64,000 nucleotides of DNA from Capronia americana (GCA_016110215.1 JADWQD010000002.1:1116001-1180000), one strand, 5' to 3'. Positions 21,626 to 34,193 are shown, counted from the first letter of the stretch. Made by a program: numbers and translations. Notes: a model not told the origin generated them from the sequence alone.

Positions 21626-24185
21626 CTACTTGATGCCCCTTCCAACCAACCCATTCGTCATTTCGCCCTTGTGGAATTTCTTTCGATCGCCAGGACAATA
21701 CCACTTCACTGTCCGGGGGGGTAGTTCGTGCAGCGATATGCACTCCATGTGGAACCATTGGCCGAAGTCGCACTAAAATTCAAGTCAGCCAACGCCCAAT
21801 ACCGAGACACATACCTGACAAAAGATCAGGCAGGAATGCGCGGAGGAAGCTTACCTTCTCATCCAACTCGCAGCAGATCATCTCTCCCCAGCTGACATCT
21901 CCGCAAACGCAATACCGCTCTTCATCTGGATCGACCCACTCTTGCCGCCCGTCCACGTCAATCCTGATCTGGGGCATCTGCGCCGCAGCCGACACCTGCG
22001 CAGCTGCATTCGAGACCTTCTTGGCGGGCTTGGTTTTCCTCTTGCTGACACTAACAGCCGCACCGCCGTCCTGACTCGACTGCATTACCATACCCGGTGC
22101 ATCACGCTTGCTGCGCCGACTTGCGGCCGTGGGGATGGCGCTAGATACGGATTTGGGACTCGGCCCTTGGGTCTGGGGTTCTGCGGCAGGTGTCTTTTGA
22201 CCTCCAGCCAGGGACGGGGTCATTGATGCGCGCCGGCTAGAACGTGTGGTGGGGGCCTGTGGTTCAACGGAAGCAGCTGCGGAACGACGCGATGGTGGAC
22301 GTGAAGTTGTTGCCGATACTGGGGGCGTCGCAGACACTGGAGGGGAAGCCGAGGGCTTAGGCGCGACAGAAGTTCGCTGTACGCTGGCCGCTCGCGTCAC
22401 AGGCGCCGGGGTAGGTGTCTTACTTGCTACATTGGCAGGAGTTGTCGCCACATTTGCTGATGTCGCTGTCAAGTTGATTTTCAAGGGAATCTTGATGGTT
22501 CCAGCGCTGGGAGCGATTGTGGATGGAGGTGGCTCGCTGCTCGTTGCAGCGGGCGATGTAGATGGCGCGGCTGGAACAGGACTGAGCGCAAGAGGTGATG
22601 GCTTCGGTGCAACCTTCTGCTTCTTCCTTGCAGTTTCCGGTTCTGCAGATGGTGAGAGAGAAGCAGTTGGTGTATCTTCTGCCTTTCTCTTTTTGGTGGT
22701 CTTTTCAGGAGCTTTCTTCACCGAGTTAACGGGGCGATTGGCTGTCGGAGTACTAGCACTTCGACTGAAGGACGCCAGCGCAGACAAGGGTGAAGCGAAC
22801 AAAGTGCGGAATTTTGAGCCGATATCCCCCAGGCGTCTAGCCGCTAATTCAGCCTCCTGTGCTGCGAGCGCGGCCTGTGATAATACCGGCTCAGGCTGCT
22901 TTTTCTCCTTTTTCTCACTCTTCTTCGTTGCCTTGGGCTTGGGAGCAGGGGTTGCCACAGGTGCAGCCGGTGCGACTGGTGCGACTGGTGCGACTGGTGC
23001 GACTGGTGCGGCAGGCTCCGGTTTCTCCAGGTTGTCAGGCGGTCGTGTCGGGACATGCACATCTTCAGCCTTGTTCACCACTTCTGGAGTGTCCGACTTT
23101 TCGATGCTCTCGATCTGGTCTGGCTTCTCCGCCTTCTCGCTCGTCTCGGCCTTGGGAAACACCTTTTCGACGCTATCGAGATCGATAAACTTGGCACCAG
23201 TCTTTTCGGCTTCTGCCTTTGCCCGGTAGTAGTTGTCCCACCCTCTTCCGCGATCAGCCAACTCGCGCCTGATCATAACATCGCTGGGCTCCCACGTGTG
23301 GTTTTTCTTCATCTTCTTGCGTAGTTTGAACATCTCAAACTCGGTCAAATGTGTCCATGGTTTGTACTTGCTCCCAATCTCAGCCTCCTCCGGCGGAGGA
23401 GTGGGTTTGCGATACGTCTCCGTCTCCTCTCGAGTCTTGCGGGGGTGCTCTTCGGAGGGTGCAGCCCTCTGCTTTTGAGGCTTCACGGGCGGTAGTGGCG
23501 GCGGCTTTGGCTGTTTAAGCTTGAGGACAGGGCGTGGTGGGGAGGGCGGAGGAGATCCCCAGTCGGACACCTCTGTGCTTGCGATTGGCGAGTCCGGGTC
23601 GTAAGGTGGCATGACTTCTCCAGGCACCGTCACTCGGCGACTGCGAGGTTTCTTGAGTATTGCAGATGCAACCGCATTGACGCGAGGAGGATGTAGTGTC
23701 AGCCTGGTCGTGGTCTCAATCTTTCTGCCACTCCGCGACCGCTTGACCTGCGATGAGGGTTGGGGCGGAGGAGTAGGATCTCGCAATGGGGGCTTAGGTA
23801 TAGCATGTAACTTGGCGATGATGCTCTTCAGTCTGTTCTGATGCCGGTCGGCGACGTCAAATAGGCGACGGGCCTCTGCGTATGCTGATTCTCGCGCATT
23901 AAGAGCCTGATCCAAGCGAGCCGATATTTGGGTGCGGAGCTCTCGTGCATTTGGACGCAAGCCTGGTTCGAGCGACGGTAGGGTCCCGTAGAGCTTGGTG
24001 AGGTTGTTCAGGGCAAGTGAATGGTTCTGATACGCGTCGTCCAGGCCGCGAATGAGTGTAAGGGAGCGAATAAGATCGGAGGGAAGATATTCGGTGTAGT
24101 CAAGAAAGTCGGTCACAGCAGCCTGCGCATCTGGGTCAGCAGCACGCTCGCTGACTATCTCCGCCATGGTGACCATCGAGGCCAT
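21626..24185 (-). CDS. ING-family PHD-finger chromatin protein (2 exons)
   Basis: Exons 24185-21855 and 21772-21626 give 825 aa. Residues about 20-130 form the helical ING N-terminal domain (VTDFLDYTEYLPSDLIRSL, and RLKSIIAKLHAIP). A long disordered Pro/Ala/Lys-rich middle follows, with APV tandem repeats. The C-terminus is a PHD finger of ING type: YCVCGDVSWGEMICCE, then across the 82-bp intron CDFGQWFHMECI and VKWYCPG. In ING proteins this finger reads histone H3K4me3 within NuA4-type acetyltransferase or Rpd3L-type deacetylase complexes (yeast Yng2, Pho23). A Trp sits where ING2 has an aromatic cage Tyr. The product is far longer than yeast homologues because of the disordered middle. The exact complex is not assignable. 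Confidence 0.9.
22969..23010 (-). repeat. 9-bp tandem repeat coding APV units
   Basis: About four to five copies of a GGTGCGACT unit (plus strand) give consecutive Ala-Pro-Val triplets in the disordered part of the ING protein. Copy number probably varies between strains. Confidence 0.8.
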
Positions 24186-24989
24186 ATGATATGGGTTGTT
24201 ATTGTCGGCGGCGCATCGGAGAGAACAGAGTGAAACACCGTGAATCGCGGGATCTTTCGCCGCGTAATGGGTCTTCGATGAAACAATCAGGCAGAGCCTG
24301 TGATGTTAGGAGACGGAAGTATTATCAGGTTGAGTCGTTCTATAAGAATGAAGGGAGTCGGGCGTCGCTTCTCTGCTGTCGCCTACATCCCACCGGCTCT
24401 TCCACAGGCCCAGTCGCAGTCGCAGTCGCAGTCAAACACGCATGTCAAGTGGATTTGTGGTCACGGGAAAGGCGGTGACAAGTGGCAGAAACCGTCACGT
24501 GCAGGACTTTAAGCTCCCCCTTTGTTCTTACTGGTAATGGTTCTTGTCCCTTCTAACATCGGATGGCGATGTCCATATCGATATTCTCACTGGCAAGTCT
24601 TGAAGCTGCTACCAGGCTACTACCCCACCACAAAGAACAGCAGATTTGACTGTAAAACGGCTTGCTGCAGGTCCAGCTGAGGCGAAGCTGACCCAGTTTT
24701 CATGCTTTGGTCGTTCACCTCGAACATCACTTCTGCGTCAGGTGCGCCTCTTCACCAACAATACATATTCTGTCACTCCGCGTATCCTCTTTTTTCCCTT
24801 CTTGGTTCAAGCTTCACTGCCACTGTCACGCTCCCGCGGACTCTTTCAAGCCAGTGAAACAGCCCCCGCGACGGCGCAGTTATTTCTTCAGTTCTCCGTG
24901 CCAAGCCTCACCACTCCATTCTCCGCGAAGCTTTGTTACTGCTGTCTCACAAGAGCCTCCAGCCTGGAGGATCTGTTACTAGATACAGG
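24186..24989. other. Divergent promoter of ING and nuclease genes
   Basis: Separates two divergent genes. It includes a hexamer run of CAGTCG at 24411-24434, a CACGTG-type E-box near 24496, and a pyrimidine-rich leader before 24990. No independent gene is seen. Confidence 0.5.
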
Positions 24990-27462
24990 ATGGCTACCAC
25001 TAACCCTCAAGATCGGTTGGATCAATTGTTTGCAAATTCGCGTCTGCCGCCCGCTCCCATCCCTGGTGCACTTCACTTCTACGAGAAGGAGCTTGCGGAG
25101 AAGAAAGCCAAAGAAGAACAGCCATTCAGAGTTGGCTCCACTGCTGAATACCCTAGGGAAATCAAGTCACCTCAGAGACAAGAGGCTCAGCGGGCCCTCG
25201 ACATCCTTACCAGTTCTGACGAAGATGACTATATCTCCGCTTTCAAGAAGAAGCCGTCAATGAAGGCACCTACAAAGAACATCCAGCCAAAGTCGCGAAA
25301 GATTCATGAACACGGCACCTTCGGCTCTCCTCAGGATGCAGTCACCAAGCCCAAAGGCCCAATCGAGTACCTCGCAAGGGGCAAATCGTCGAGGCGCAAC
25401 TCTGCCGACCCTGTGCGCGAGCCAGACTCCGACGATGACCACCTCCCAAGAGCAAACGACTACGGAAACCCAGTTCTTGGTCACTTCTGCCAGTTCAATC
25501 TTGCCGCTAAGTTCCCCTACAAGTACATGAACGACGCAAATGATCGTGTGTCTCGCCACTTCTTTGCCTCCAACAAATTCTACTCTCGAAGCTGGGATCT
25601 GTGAGTCATCGACATCCTGACCGTGCTCATGACAGGAACAATTATAGCTAATATGAGCCAGGTATTACCTTTATCCTCCTTTCTCCTTGAGTAGCAAGCC
25701 AATCATTCTCGTGCCCTACGCCCAATTTCAGCAGCTAGTCACCGAGATCGGGCGAACCTTCAAAGTTCCAGTAACGGTGCCTAGATTTCCGTTCACGCTT
25801 ACATTCTTTCATGATGGTACCCCTCAACCCATATTTTTGGGCAAGTCAGCCTCGAGAGATGATGCCAACAACCTACAGGACAACGTCCCTGCTGCTCCCA
25901 TGGACCATGCAGAATGTCCCGATGATGCGACGGTCACAGTCAAACAGGCTTTTGAGGATTTCAAGGACATGTGTCAAGCGGCCATTGCCTCAAAGGCCAA
26001 GAACAAAGGCGGCGTCGGCAGGAAGAAGAGGGAAGACGACCGCCTGTTGACCATCAAGGATTGGTATGTTCAGCTTAGGAGAGCTCAACGCTACCTGGGC
26101 TTGCGTCGTAAGACTGGTCAAATCCAGCACCCGAACGCTGCCATGTCATGGGAAGAGCAGGAAAAGTTCCGCCAAGAGCAGCTCCGGAAGGCCCATTTCG
26201 TGCTCAACCCACTCAATGTCAACCAGCCAGCTCCGCTCCCGTTCGAGAAGGAGCCTGTGATCATTGCTATTGACATCGAGTCGTATGAGAGAGCTCACAA
26301 CCTCATTACCGAGATCGGCGTCAGCACTCTTGACACTCTCGATCTGGTGGGTCTTGCTCCCGGCCCCAACGGCAAGAACTGGCTCAATCGAATTCGCTCC
26401 CGTCACTTCCGCATCAAGGGCAGAGAGCATCTTGTCAACAGAGACTTCTGCATCGGCCATCCGGACGCATTTCAGTTCGGTAAGACTGAGTGGGTTGACC
26501 TCGAGGAAGCTGTGGCCATCGTTGACAGCTGCTTTGAATGGCCATTTTCTGCACATTTTCAGCACGTGAGCCTTCAAGACCAATGGACCAACGAGCCAGC
26601 CGAGTTGGCAAAGGAGGACAAGACACAGAGAAGAGTGTCAAACGATTTTGGAGGGGTCAACATCGGACCGAACAATGCTGAGCAAGATGCCGCAAGCAGA
26701 GCAGCCATTGCCAGCGTGTTGAATGACATTAGGAACACAGAAACCATCACACAAGGAGTTGAGCCTACCAAGGCAGACAATTCAGACACGGAGGGTCTTC
26801 AGCAAGGGCCCAAGGAACGCAGCATCATCCTCGTGGGACACGATATTCGTACCGACATGGAGTATCTAAAAGACCTCGGATCGAAGATCTTCACCCCATC
26901 TCGTGCCACATATCCTATGCCTGCTATGGACATGATGGCCAGCGGTGAGGGAAAATCCAAAGTTCTTGCGTCTATCATCGATTCTATGGACACAGCACCG
27001 CTCTATCGTGTGCTGAAGGAAGAGACCCAGAATCGCAGCCTTTCTTCTATCATGTCCGATCTTGGCCTTCCATGCTACTTCCCACACAATGGCGGAAATG
27101 ATGCGCGGTATACTCTCGAAGCCTGGGTGGCAATGTTGATCAAGGCTAGAATCAACAGCGACAAGGACCAGCAAAAGGAAGAACAGGACGGAAAGATGAA
27201 ACTAGAGACAGTAAGAGAGAATGACGCTTGGAAAAAGGGAGGGGATTGGCAGGTCACGCCGCTTCCGGACCCCGGCCGACCAACCACACCCGACGGCAAG
27301 ACCGGCAAGGAAGATCTTGATTCATTCGAGGCTGCAATCATGGCCTCGTCTCCCGAAGCGTCTCCTCAGCACACGAGAGATAATGCCGTGGTCGCAATGA
27401 TCGAGAGATTGAAGTTAGATCCCATGGTTGACCACGAGGAGCCGTTGACTCGCTTTAGGTAA
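24990..27462 (+). CDS. Gfd2/QIP-like DEDDh 3'-5' exonuclease-fold protein (2 exons)
   Basis: Exons 24990-25600 and 25662-27462 join in phase (803 aa). The first 200 residues are charged and probably disordered. The second half holds an RNase H-like exonuclease core: AIDIES (motif I, about residue 405), LVGHDIRTD (motif II, about 593) and HNGGNDARYT (motif III, about 678), which together supply D-E-D-H-D. This matches the fungal Gfd2/YDR514C-like domain. The same fold occurs in QIP, the nuclease that removes the passenger strand in Neurospora quelling, but the family also includes proteins with other roles, so an RNA-silencing function is only a possibility. There is no signal peptide. Confidence 0.75.
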
Positions 27463-27906
27463 TCTCATGAGGTTTCCGAGGATTGCTTCCAACATGTCCA
27501 CAGTCTGGACTAGGGCCAACAGCATACGCAGGTGTTGATAAGCTGACTGCGAAACGGGAGATCGGTCGAAGAGACACATGGACATGTATCGACGTGACGG
27601 AAACGGGCGGCACGAAACCTGCTAGCCAGTGGTTTGGCGAAGCTAGTGCGTCCCGTCATCATCTCTATGCTTGGTGGTCATTGCGCTGATGTGTTTCTTT
27701 TTCCATGCTCGCTCAATGCACAGTTGAGAGGCCCTGTGCCACAAAAACCAAAAAGCATTGATAGCCTCACAGGCTCTTAGACAGTCTTGTCAATTCAGAT
27801 TTTTGAGCAGTACTCCATGATCCATGCTCACATCCTTCCATTGTACCACAAGCATAATGCGCCCAGATGCATGATATACCCCTCCCTGGTAGTTTTGTAC
27901 AAGGCT
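27463..27906. other. Intergenic between convergent genes
   Basis: 3' ends of the nuclease and uS14m genes. Nothing recognised. Confidence 0.5.
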
Positions 27907-28317
27907 TTACCAACTCGCTTTCTTGACGCCTGGTATGGTGCCGTCTAGAGCGTTCATTCGGAATTGAAACCTCGCCATCCTAAACTTCCTTAAAACACCT
28001 CTTGCCAAGCCACCCATTATACAGCGGTTTTTGATCTGCGTCGGCCGCGTGTAGCAGTGCATGTTCCTCAGTTCGAATTGCGCCTTCGTACGGACCCAGT
28101 CGGGCAGGGAGGTGTTACGTATCAGGTACCGCAGAGCTTGCCTGAACATCAATGGAGGATCAGCATGGGGTGCAATTCAGGTAACGCGCGACAGGGTTGG
28201 GATAACATACCGTTGTGGTTCGAACTGCTCGAACGTCTTCCGCTTTGTGTGATCACGGATGATTTTGGAGTTGACGAAGCAGCCCAGGTCGAGTTTTTTT
28301 GATCGGAACTGGGCCAT
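27907..28317 (-). CDS. MRP2: Mitochondrial small-subunit ribosomal protein uS14m (2 exons)
   Basis: Exons 28317-28211 and 28141-27907, separated by a 69-bp GTATGT...TTCAG intron, give 113 aa, typical for fungal mitochondrial S14 (yeast Mrp2). The N-terminus MAQFRSKKLDLG is basic. The C-terminal half carries the family signature: NRCIMGGLARGVLRKFRMAR, then FRMNALDGTIPGVKKASW. It binds rRNA in the head of the mitochondrial 37S subunit. The bacterial S14 zinc cysteines are not preserved as a pair set. The start is fixed by the short first exon. No earlier ATG in frame fits. Confidence 0.93.
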
Positions 28318-28985
28318 GACGGTGAAATGGTCGACGAGCGTCAGCCCTAGCTTTGGCCGCTGCTTCTAACCTCTGCGATAGATCAGTTGCGCGAGCCAAA
28401 GTCTAGCTAGGCTTTACGAGAGTTCAATTTGAGATTCAGTTCAACCAGGATCCTGGTCACGTGGTGATTGTTCAAATGACGGTCATGAGAAATATCTCGA
28501 CTCTCGTGCTGGCACGGCCGGTCAACATTGTTACGTACATCATCACGATGGAAGACACGGCGAAGGACCGGATCGTCTTAGCAGGGAGTCCTCGTCAGCG
28601 ATCGCATGACTCACTTCAGAACACACAATCAAGATATAATGGGAACGAAGCCGGAGATGCTCTGCACAGCGACCGCAGCGCCCAATCCAAGCACGCAAGA
28701 GGAATGCCGAGTGACTCATTCGTTGCGGATCTCGTGTTCATGATGCTGTAGCTCTCATCCTTACGCCTTCCCTTCCATGGGGCATTCTGGTTCGAACCTG
28801 CCAAGCTAACCACTCCAGTATGAATTTTCGCCATCTCTATCCCAGACTAAGATCCTTCTGTTGATGAAATATGTAACCCATCAATCCAGCGTCGCGCAAC
28901 GGAGTACGGAGGTGATCAACCTTTTTTTTCCTGACTTCGCCATTCCATCTCCTTATCAAGGGAGCTTCTTATTAGCGTTACTGAG
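28318..28985. other. Divergent promoter of uS14m and ABC-F genes
   Basis: Contains a CACGTG core at 28457-28462. Two TTCGAA-type palindromes elsewhere in this part of the sequence are not tRNA T-arms. No coding signal. Confidence 0.5.
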
Positions 28986-31277
28986 ATGCCAAAAGCATCA
29001 AGGCCGGGCACGTCAACGCCAACACTGCAAGATGGGAACATTGTGGTCACGAGCCAACAAAGCCGATTCCATGTGGACGCCGATGATGCACCAACGTCAA
29101 AGGACATCGATGTAAAGGATCTGACCCTGACCGTTGGTGGGCGAGATCTCCTCGACGGCGCTCATCTTCGACTTGTCGAAGGAGTTCACTATGTCCTTGC
29201 CGGCAGAAACGGTACTGGAAAGAGCTCTCTGTTACGAGCATTGGCGGAACGGCGAGTCCCAGGTGTCCCCGGGAATTTGCGTCTGCTTCTCCTCGGTCAG
29301 ACCCGTGTCAGCTCCGACGCATTGACGGAGCCTGTCGAGGCAGAGGATCAGGATCTCACGGTGCTTCAGCACGTTACTAGGAGTGACAAACGTCGTGAAC
29401 GTGCCCTGAGAGAAGCTAATAGCATGTTCTACTTGAACTAACCTATCTGAGACATTTCTGACATGTGTCCAGGCCTTGCTGCTGCCCTGGAGGGCAAGGA
29501 GGATTCGAAGCAGGTTGTGAAAACTGTCCGCATTCTTCAACTTGAGAAAGCAAGGCAAGGCTTGGCCGAGGCCCAACTTTTAGCAGCAAGGCGAAGTGGT
29601 GCTCGGGGTCTCAAAGCACGCCAGCTGCTCATAGGGAGTGAAAAGGCAGTAGAAGAAGCGGAGAAACGGTAAAGGCCCATAATCCGGCCTCGAACTTACT
29701 AACACCAAGCAAGCTTACAGAAAGTCGAAACAGCCGAAGATGAGCATGAAGCAACCAAGATCGGCCTTGAGCTGCTAGAAGCCACTCGCCAGGCACTCGA
29801 AGCTATGGACGCAGGTAGCACCGAAGCACGAGCACGGGTGATACTGCTAGGTCTGCGGTTTTCCGAAGACCAAATCAACAAGCCAGTCAGATCACTGTCG
29901 GGGGGTTGGCAGACCCGTTGCGACCTGGCATGTGCACTGGTACAGAAAACAGATGTCCTGATGCTTGATGAGCCAACGAATTTTCTCGACCTGCCGGCGA
30001 TCATCTGGCTCGAAAGGTACATTACGAAGTCGCTTGCTGGCACAACTGTTGTAGTTGTGACACATGATCGTGACTTTGCTGATGCTGTTGCTGCGGAGGT
30101 GCTCCTTGTGAGACTCGCTCCTGCCAAAACGCTTGAGATCTTCAAGGGTAACTTGACAGAGTATGAGACTGAGAAACGCCGACAAATTCGACGAATGACG
30201 AAGATGACAGAGGCGCAAGAGAAGCAGACTGAGCACATGAAGGACACAATAGCCAAGAACGTCAAGGCTGCAAAACGGACAGGGGATGACAAGAAGCTGA
30301 GACAGGCTGCATCCAGAAAGAAAAAACTAGAGGAGCGAAGTGGACTTGAGGTGGGCATGCGTGGAGGCAGATTCAAGCTGAACAGGGACCTTGCAGGGTT
30401 CCATCTAACAAATAGGGCTGGCCTCGAAATTCCACAATTCGATCCACCGGTCACGATCACACTTCCGGCTCAGCCAGAACCACTCCGTCATGCAGGACCT
30501 CTGTTCAGCTTCGAGAAAGTGTCATACACGTATCCAAAGTCTGGTGTCTGGACTTTGAAAGAGGTCGATTTGGTCATGCATCCAGGCGAACGCGTGGGAT
30601 TAGCTGGTCTCAACGGGAGCGGGAAGTCCACACTGGTCAAGCTCTTGATGGGAGCAGTCGCTGGCGAACCTCCCAGCCCCACCAAAGGCTCGATTGCAGT
30701 ACATTCAAAAGCTAGATTCGCCTGTTATTCTCAACATGCGGTGGAAGAACTCGAAGCCACCGGCCGCCAGAATCCGGAGAGAACAGCTTTGTCTCACCTG
30801 ATGCAGGTCCAAGGCTGGGCCGGGGATGAACAGGCTGCTCGAGGGACGCTAGCAAAGCTAGGCCTTCGTGGAAACACGGTCACTGACGTTCCATTGGCAT
30901 CGCTGTCTGGAGGGCAGCGCGTCCGGGTGGCTCTAGCAGAAGTTTTTTTGAGTTCGCCCCACCTTTTGGTTCTGGATGAAGTGACAACTCATCTGGACGC
31001 TGATACCATTGATGCGCTCATCGAGGCGCTCAAGCCGTGGCAAGGGGCGCTGCTGGTCATCACTCATGACCGGCACTTCATGCGATGCATCGTTGATCGC
31101 GAGAAAGCAACAGGAACGGGCGATGATGAGGACGACAGCGAAAGCGAGGACTCGGAGGAGAGCCCTGTGGCAGGAACCGTGTATCACGTTCGCAAGACTG
31201 GCATCCGAAAGCTGGAAAGAGGAATGCAGCAATACGAAGAGATCGTTACCAAGATGGTGGACAAGCTAGGGACATAA
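28986..31277 (+). CDS. ABC-F family ATPase, two nucleotide-binding domains (3 exons)
   Basis: Exons 28986-29421, 29473-29668 and 29714-31277 give 731 aa. Intron 1 is a GC-AG intron (GCATGT start, ACTAAC branch site) and intron 2 is 45 bp. Domain 1 has Walker A GRNGTGKSS, signature LSGGWQTR, Walker B LMLDEPTNFLD and switch His in THDRDF. A charged helical linker follows (about residues 340-430, the ABC-F interdomain arm). Domain 2 has GLNGSGKST, LSGGQRVRVAL, LLVLDEVTTHLD and THDRHF. There are no membrane spans. Known ABC-F proteins act on ribosomes (eEF3, Gcn20, Arb1). This one fits none exactly. Domain 2 reads DEVTTHLD rather than DEPTNHLD, and a Glu/Asp/Ser-rich insert sits near the C-terminus. 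Confidence 0.92.
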
Positions 31278-31832
31278 GGTGGACAGAGGTACGCAAGGCT
31301 CGCCAATACTTTGCCTATGCCGGTGCACTGTGCCCTTGGGGCCAGGTTGGCATTCACAGTCGATGGCTATATCAAAATCGCCAGCTGTCGCGAACGGCCC
31401 GCGGGGATGCTGAGGGATTCATTGATTGCACGCGGCAGATGCTATCTCCATCTCGGCTATGTAACAATGCCTGCCTCGTCAAGCTCCGAAGCTGCTGCAG
31501 GGACAATGCTACTGTACTAGCCAGGCACGTGCTACACCAGCCTCGTTACAATTGGTGGCGTTGGCGGCCACTACTAGCATCGCAGCTTCGCTTTCCATGC
31601 AACTTCATGTTGCTTTGCGCATTCCATCGTCAACGTCATTGGCCTCGAACAGCAATGTCCACCAACAGGAAGCCTCCAGAGCATCATGCTCTGATCATGG
31701 GCCGAGTCTGATCAAGCTTCACCACGTTCCAGGCACCCAATAAAAGGCTGAGCATCTCGCGAGCTTCTTCGTCCGCTCCCTGGGATAGACGGTAGGTCGA
31801 CTTCAGTCTTTGCCTTGTACCTCTCGCCCAGC
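31278..31832. other. Intergenic, promoter of the sphingomyelinase-like gene
   Basis: No gene recognised between the ABC-F stop and the next ATG. Confidence 0.5.
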
Positions 31833-34193
31833 ATGTATTGCAGCTCCTGCTCTCTTCTCCCGGCACTGGCATTGCTTTCTTGTCAATATGCTCATGCCCA
31901 ACCCTCCAGTTCTCGGCTTCTAGCTTACACTGTGCCCGCCGGCTTCCCAACCAGCCTCTTTCCTGCGTACTATATACCACCTTCTCCGACCCAGGAAGTA
32001 AGGTCAGCCGGCAGAGAACCTTTTCAGAAGTTACTGACATAGGTAGCCACAACCCATTGTCTTCGACCCGGCTTTGAACTACACGTTTCCGTTGGAACTG
32101 ACAAATCAAACCAATATTCCTGAAGAGAGTGAAGATCCTATCTTCTTTCCGACCCCTTTGTTTACGGTCACAAACGGGAGTGCGATTGTCGCCGATGCTA
32201 TCAGTCAATTCAACGCCATCTTAGCCACCAACGGGACCAACTGTACGAAGTGTATATCGGCTTTGGAGGTCGGCCAATATGTAGCGCAAAGAGTGCCGAC
32301 CTTGGTCCCAGATTTGCTGGTCCAATTGTGTATAAGCACGGGTTTCGGGTCCAATACGAGCTGTCACGAGTCGTACGATGCAGAAAACCTCGGAGCCGTC
32401 TATACCCAGGTCCTGGCCCTAGCGAACTTCTCTGGATCAGACGGGCAGTATCTGTGCAATTTTGCCAGCGGCAACTTTTGCCCTCGTCCATTTACTCTTC
32501 CCTCGAACACGACAGCATATTTTGGACCTCGGCCGGGCAACGTCACGGTGCAGAAACCAAGTGGCAAGCGAGTCAAGGTCATCCATCTCAGCGACTTCCA
32601 CATTGATCCCAGGTACGATGTGGGATCTGAGGCCAACTGCACCAGTGGGTTATGCTGCCGCTCCAACAACCCCAAGAGCGCTTCCGGCCATTTGGAGATC
32701 CCGTCTCCCCTGTATGGCGCTTTCAAATGCGACAGCCCTTATTTCCTGCTCACATCTGCGCTGCAATCAATCGGCCCCCTTACTGGCACCACGCCTAACA
32801 ACATGAGTGACAGCGACCAATTTGCCTGGGGTATCTACACCGGTGACCTGGTCTCTCATGAATCTCAGAATGAGCTTTCCGCGAACTACACCGAGTACGC
32901 CGAGGTGTCGATCTACCACATGATCAAATCGTTCATTCCTTCTGGGCCCATATTTCCCGTGCTCGGAAACCACGACACGAACCCTGGTAAGGAAATGAGT
33001 TGATTGAAGGGGACTGTGCTGATCTCCCAGCAGACGCTATCAGCTCTCCACATAGCTTACCAGGACCCCTGGGCCAGCAGCAGTGAGTCGCTGCGCTATT
33101 GTGCGACCCGGCTAACCGTGGCAGATCGTGGAATTGGAATCACGTCGCTTCCCTCTGGCAACAGAACAACTGGATCACACCGGAAGCTGCGCAGGAGGCT
33201 CGGACGCACTACGGGGGCTACAGCATCAACCATCCCCAGTACCCGCGATTGCGTATTATTGGCTTCAACTCGGATTTCTGGTATCGGTCCAATATTTTGA
33301 ATTACATGTAAGCAAAGCAAGGTAATCAAAATCAATCATCTGACTTGACGACAGCAACACCACGAATCCTGACAATAGTGGTACCTTCCAGTTCGTATCA
33401 CAGGAACTGCTAGACGCTGAGAGCAAAGGAGAACGTGTCTGGCTCATCGGCCACGTTCTCTCGGGTTGGGATGGGTCAAATCCGCTTCCCAATCCTACAG
33501 GTAAGCAGTTTGAGACGTTCGAGGGCTTTGCTAACCGCGTATGCAGATCTCTTCTACCAGATTGTGGATCGGTTCTCACCACACGTTATTGCTGGCGTCT
33601 TCTTCGGCCATACTCATGAGGATCAATTCTTTATCTACTACAGCAACAATGGCACGACCCAGGATGCCGCTCATGCCGTCAATGTTGGCTGGATGGGTCC
33701 AAGTGTTACACCACTGACGAACCTCAACTCGGGCTATCGTATGTATGAGGTTGACACAGGCGATTTCTCCGTCTACAACGCGTACACGTACTACGCCAAC
33801 GTCAGTGCCTTCCAGACTCTCAACGCCTCGGAGACCGGTCCTGTGTGGCAGTTCGAGTACTCTACTCGAGACACATATCAAATAGGATGGCCTGCAGATG
33901 CGCCCTTGAACGCAACATACTGGCAAAAGGTCACCGAGGCTATGGCTGCGAATCATACCCTGGTGAGCATACATAATACATTCCAAGGCAAGATGAGTGT
34001 CAAGAGTCCCAACTGCACGAGCAAGGCATGCGCTCAAGCGAAAGTCTGCTACATGCGCAGTGGGAGTGCTGCACTAGGTCGACAGTGTCCTCAAGGGTGA
34101 GTCTCTGCTGAAGAGTTCCGTGAACGATGTGGCTGACGTTTACTTTGTAGCTTCGGTTCTGTCCAGAGCCCATTTACAGGGAAGGACTTTTGA
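31833..34193 (+). CDS. Secreted acid sphingomyelinase-like phosphodiesterase (7 exons)
   Basis: Exons 31833-31997, 32047-32986, 33031-33082, 33125-33307, 33355-33500, 33547-34096 and 34151-34193 join in phase (692 aa). The signal peptide is MYCSSCSLLPALALL, cleaved near YAHAQP. A saposin-B-like domain (about residues 110-190, NCTKCISALE ... LCISTGF ... LCNFASGNFC) precedes a calcineurin-like metallophosphatase domain with HLSDFHIDPRYD, YTGDLVSH, VLGNHDTNP, IGHVLSGW and FGHTHEDQF supplying the two-metal site. Family members cleave sphingomyelin or related phosphodiesters outside the cell or in the vacuole. Many NxT/S sites fit a glycosylated protein. The introns are 42-54 bp. Ceramide release is inferred from family, and the substrate is untested. 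Confidence 0.92.

Noticed and set aside
22246..23229. 327-codon plus-strand frame
   Set aside because: Antisense of the ING protein's Pro/Ala-rich region; Gly/Ala/Val-rich shadow.
28780..28810. GGTTCGAACC resembling a tRNA T-arm
   Set aside because: No acceptor stem, D-arm or anticodon arm can be folded around it. The similar TCTCGAACCA near 53450 fails likewise.
29699..30460. 253-codon minus-strand frame
   Set aside because: Antisense shadow of the ABC-F gene; Ser/Arg-rich.
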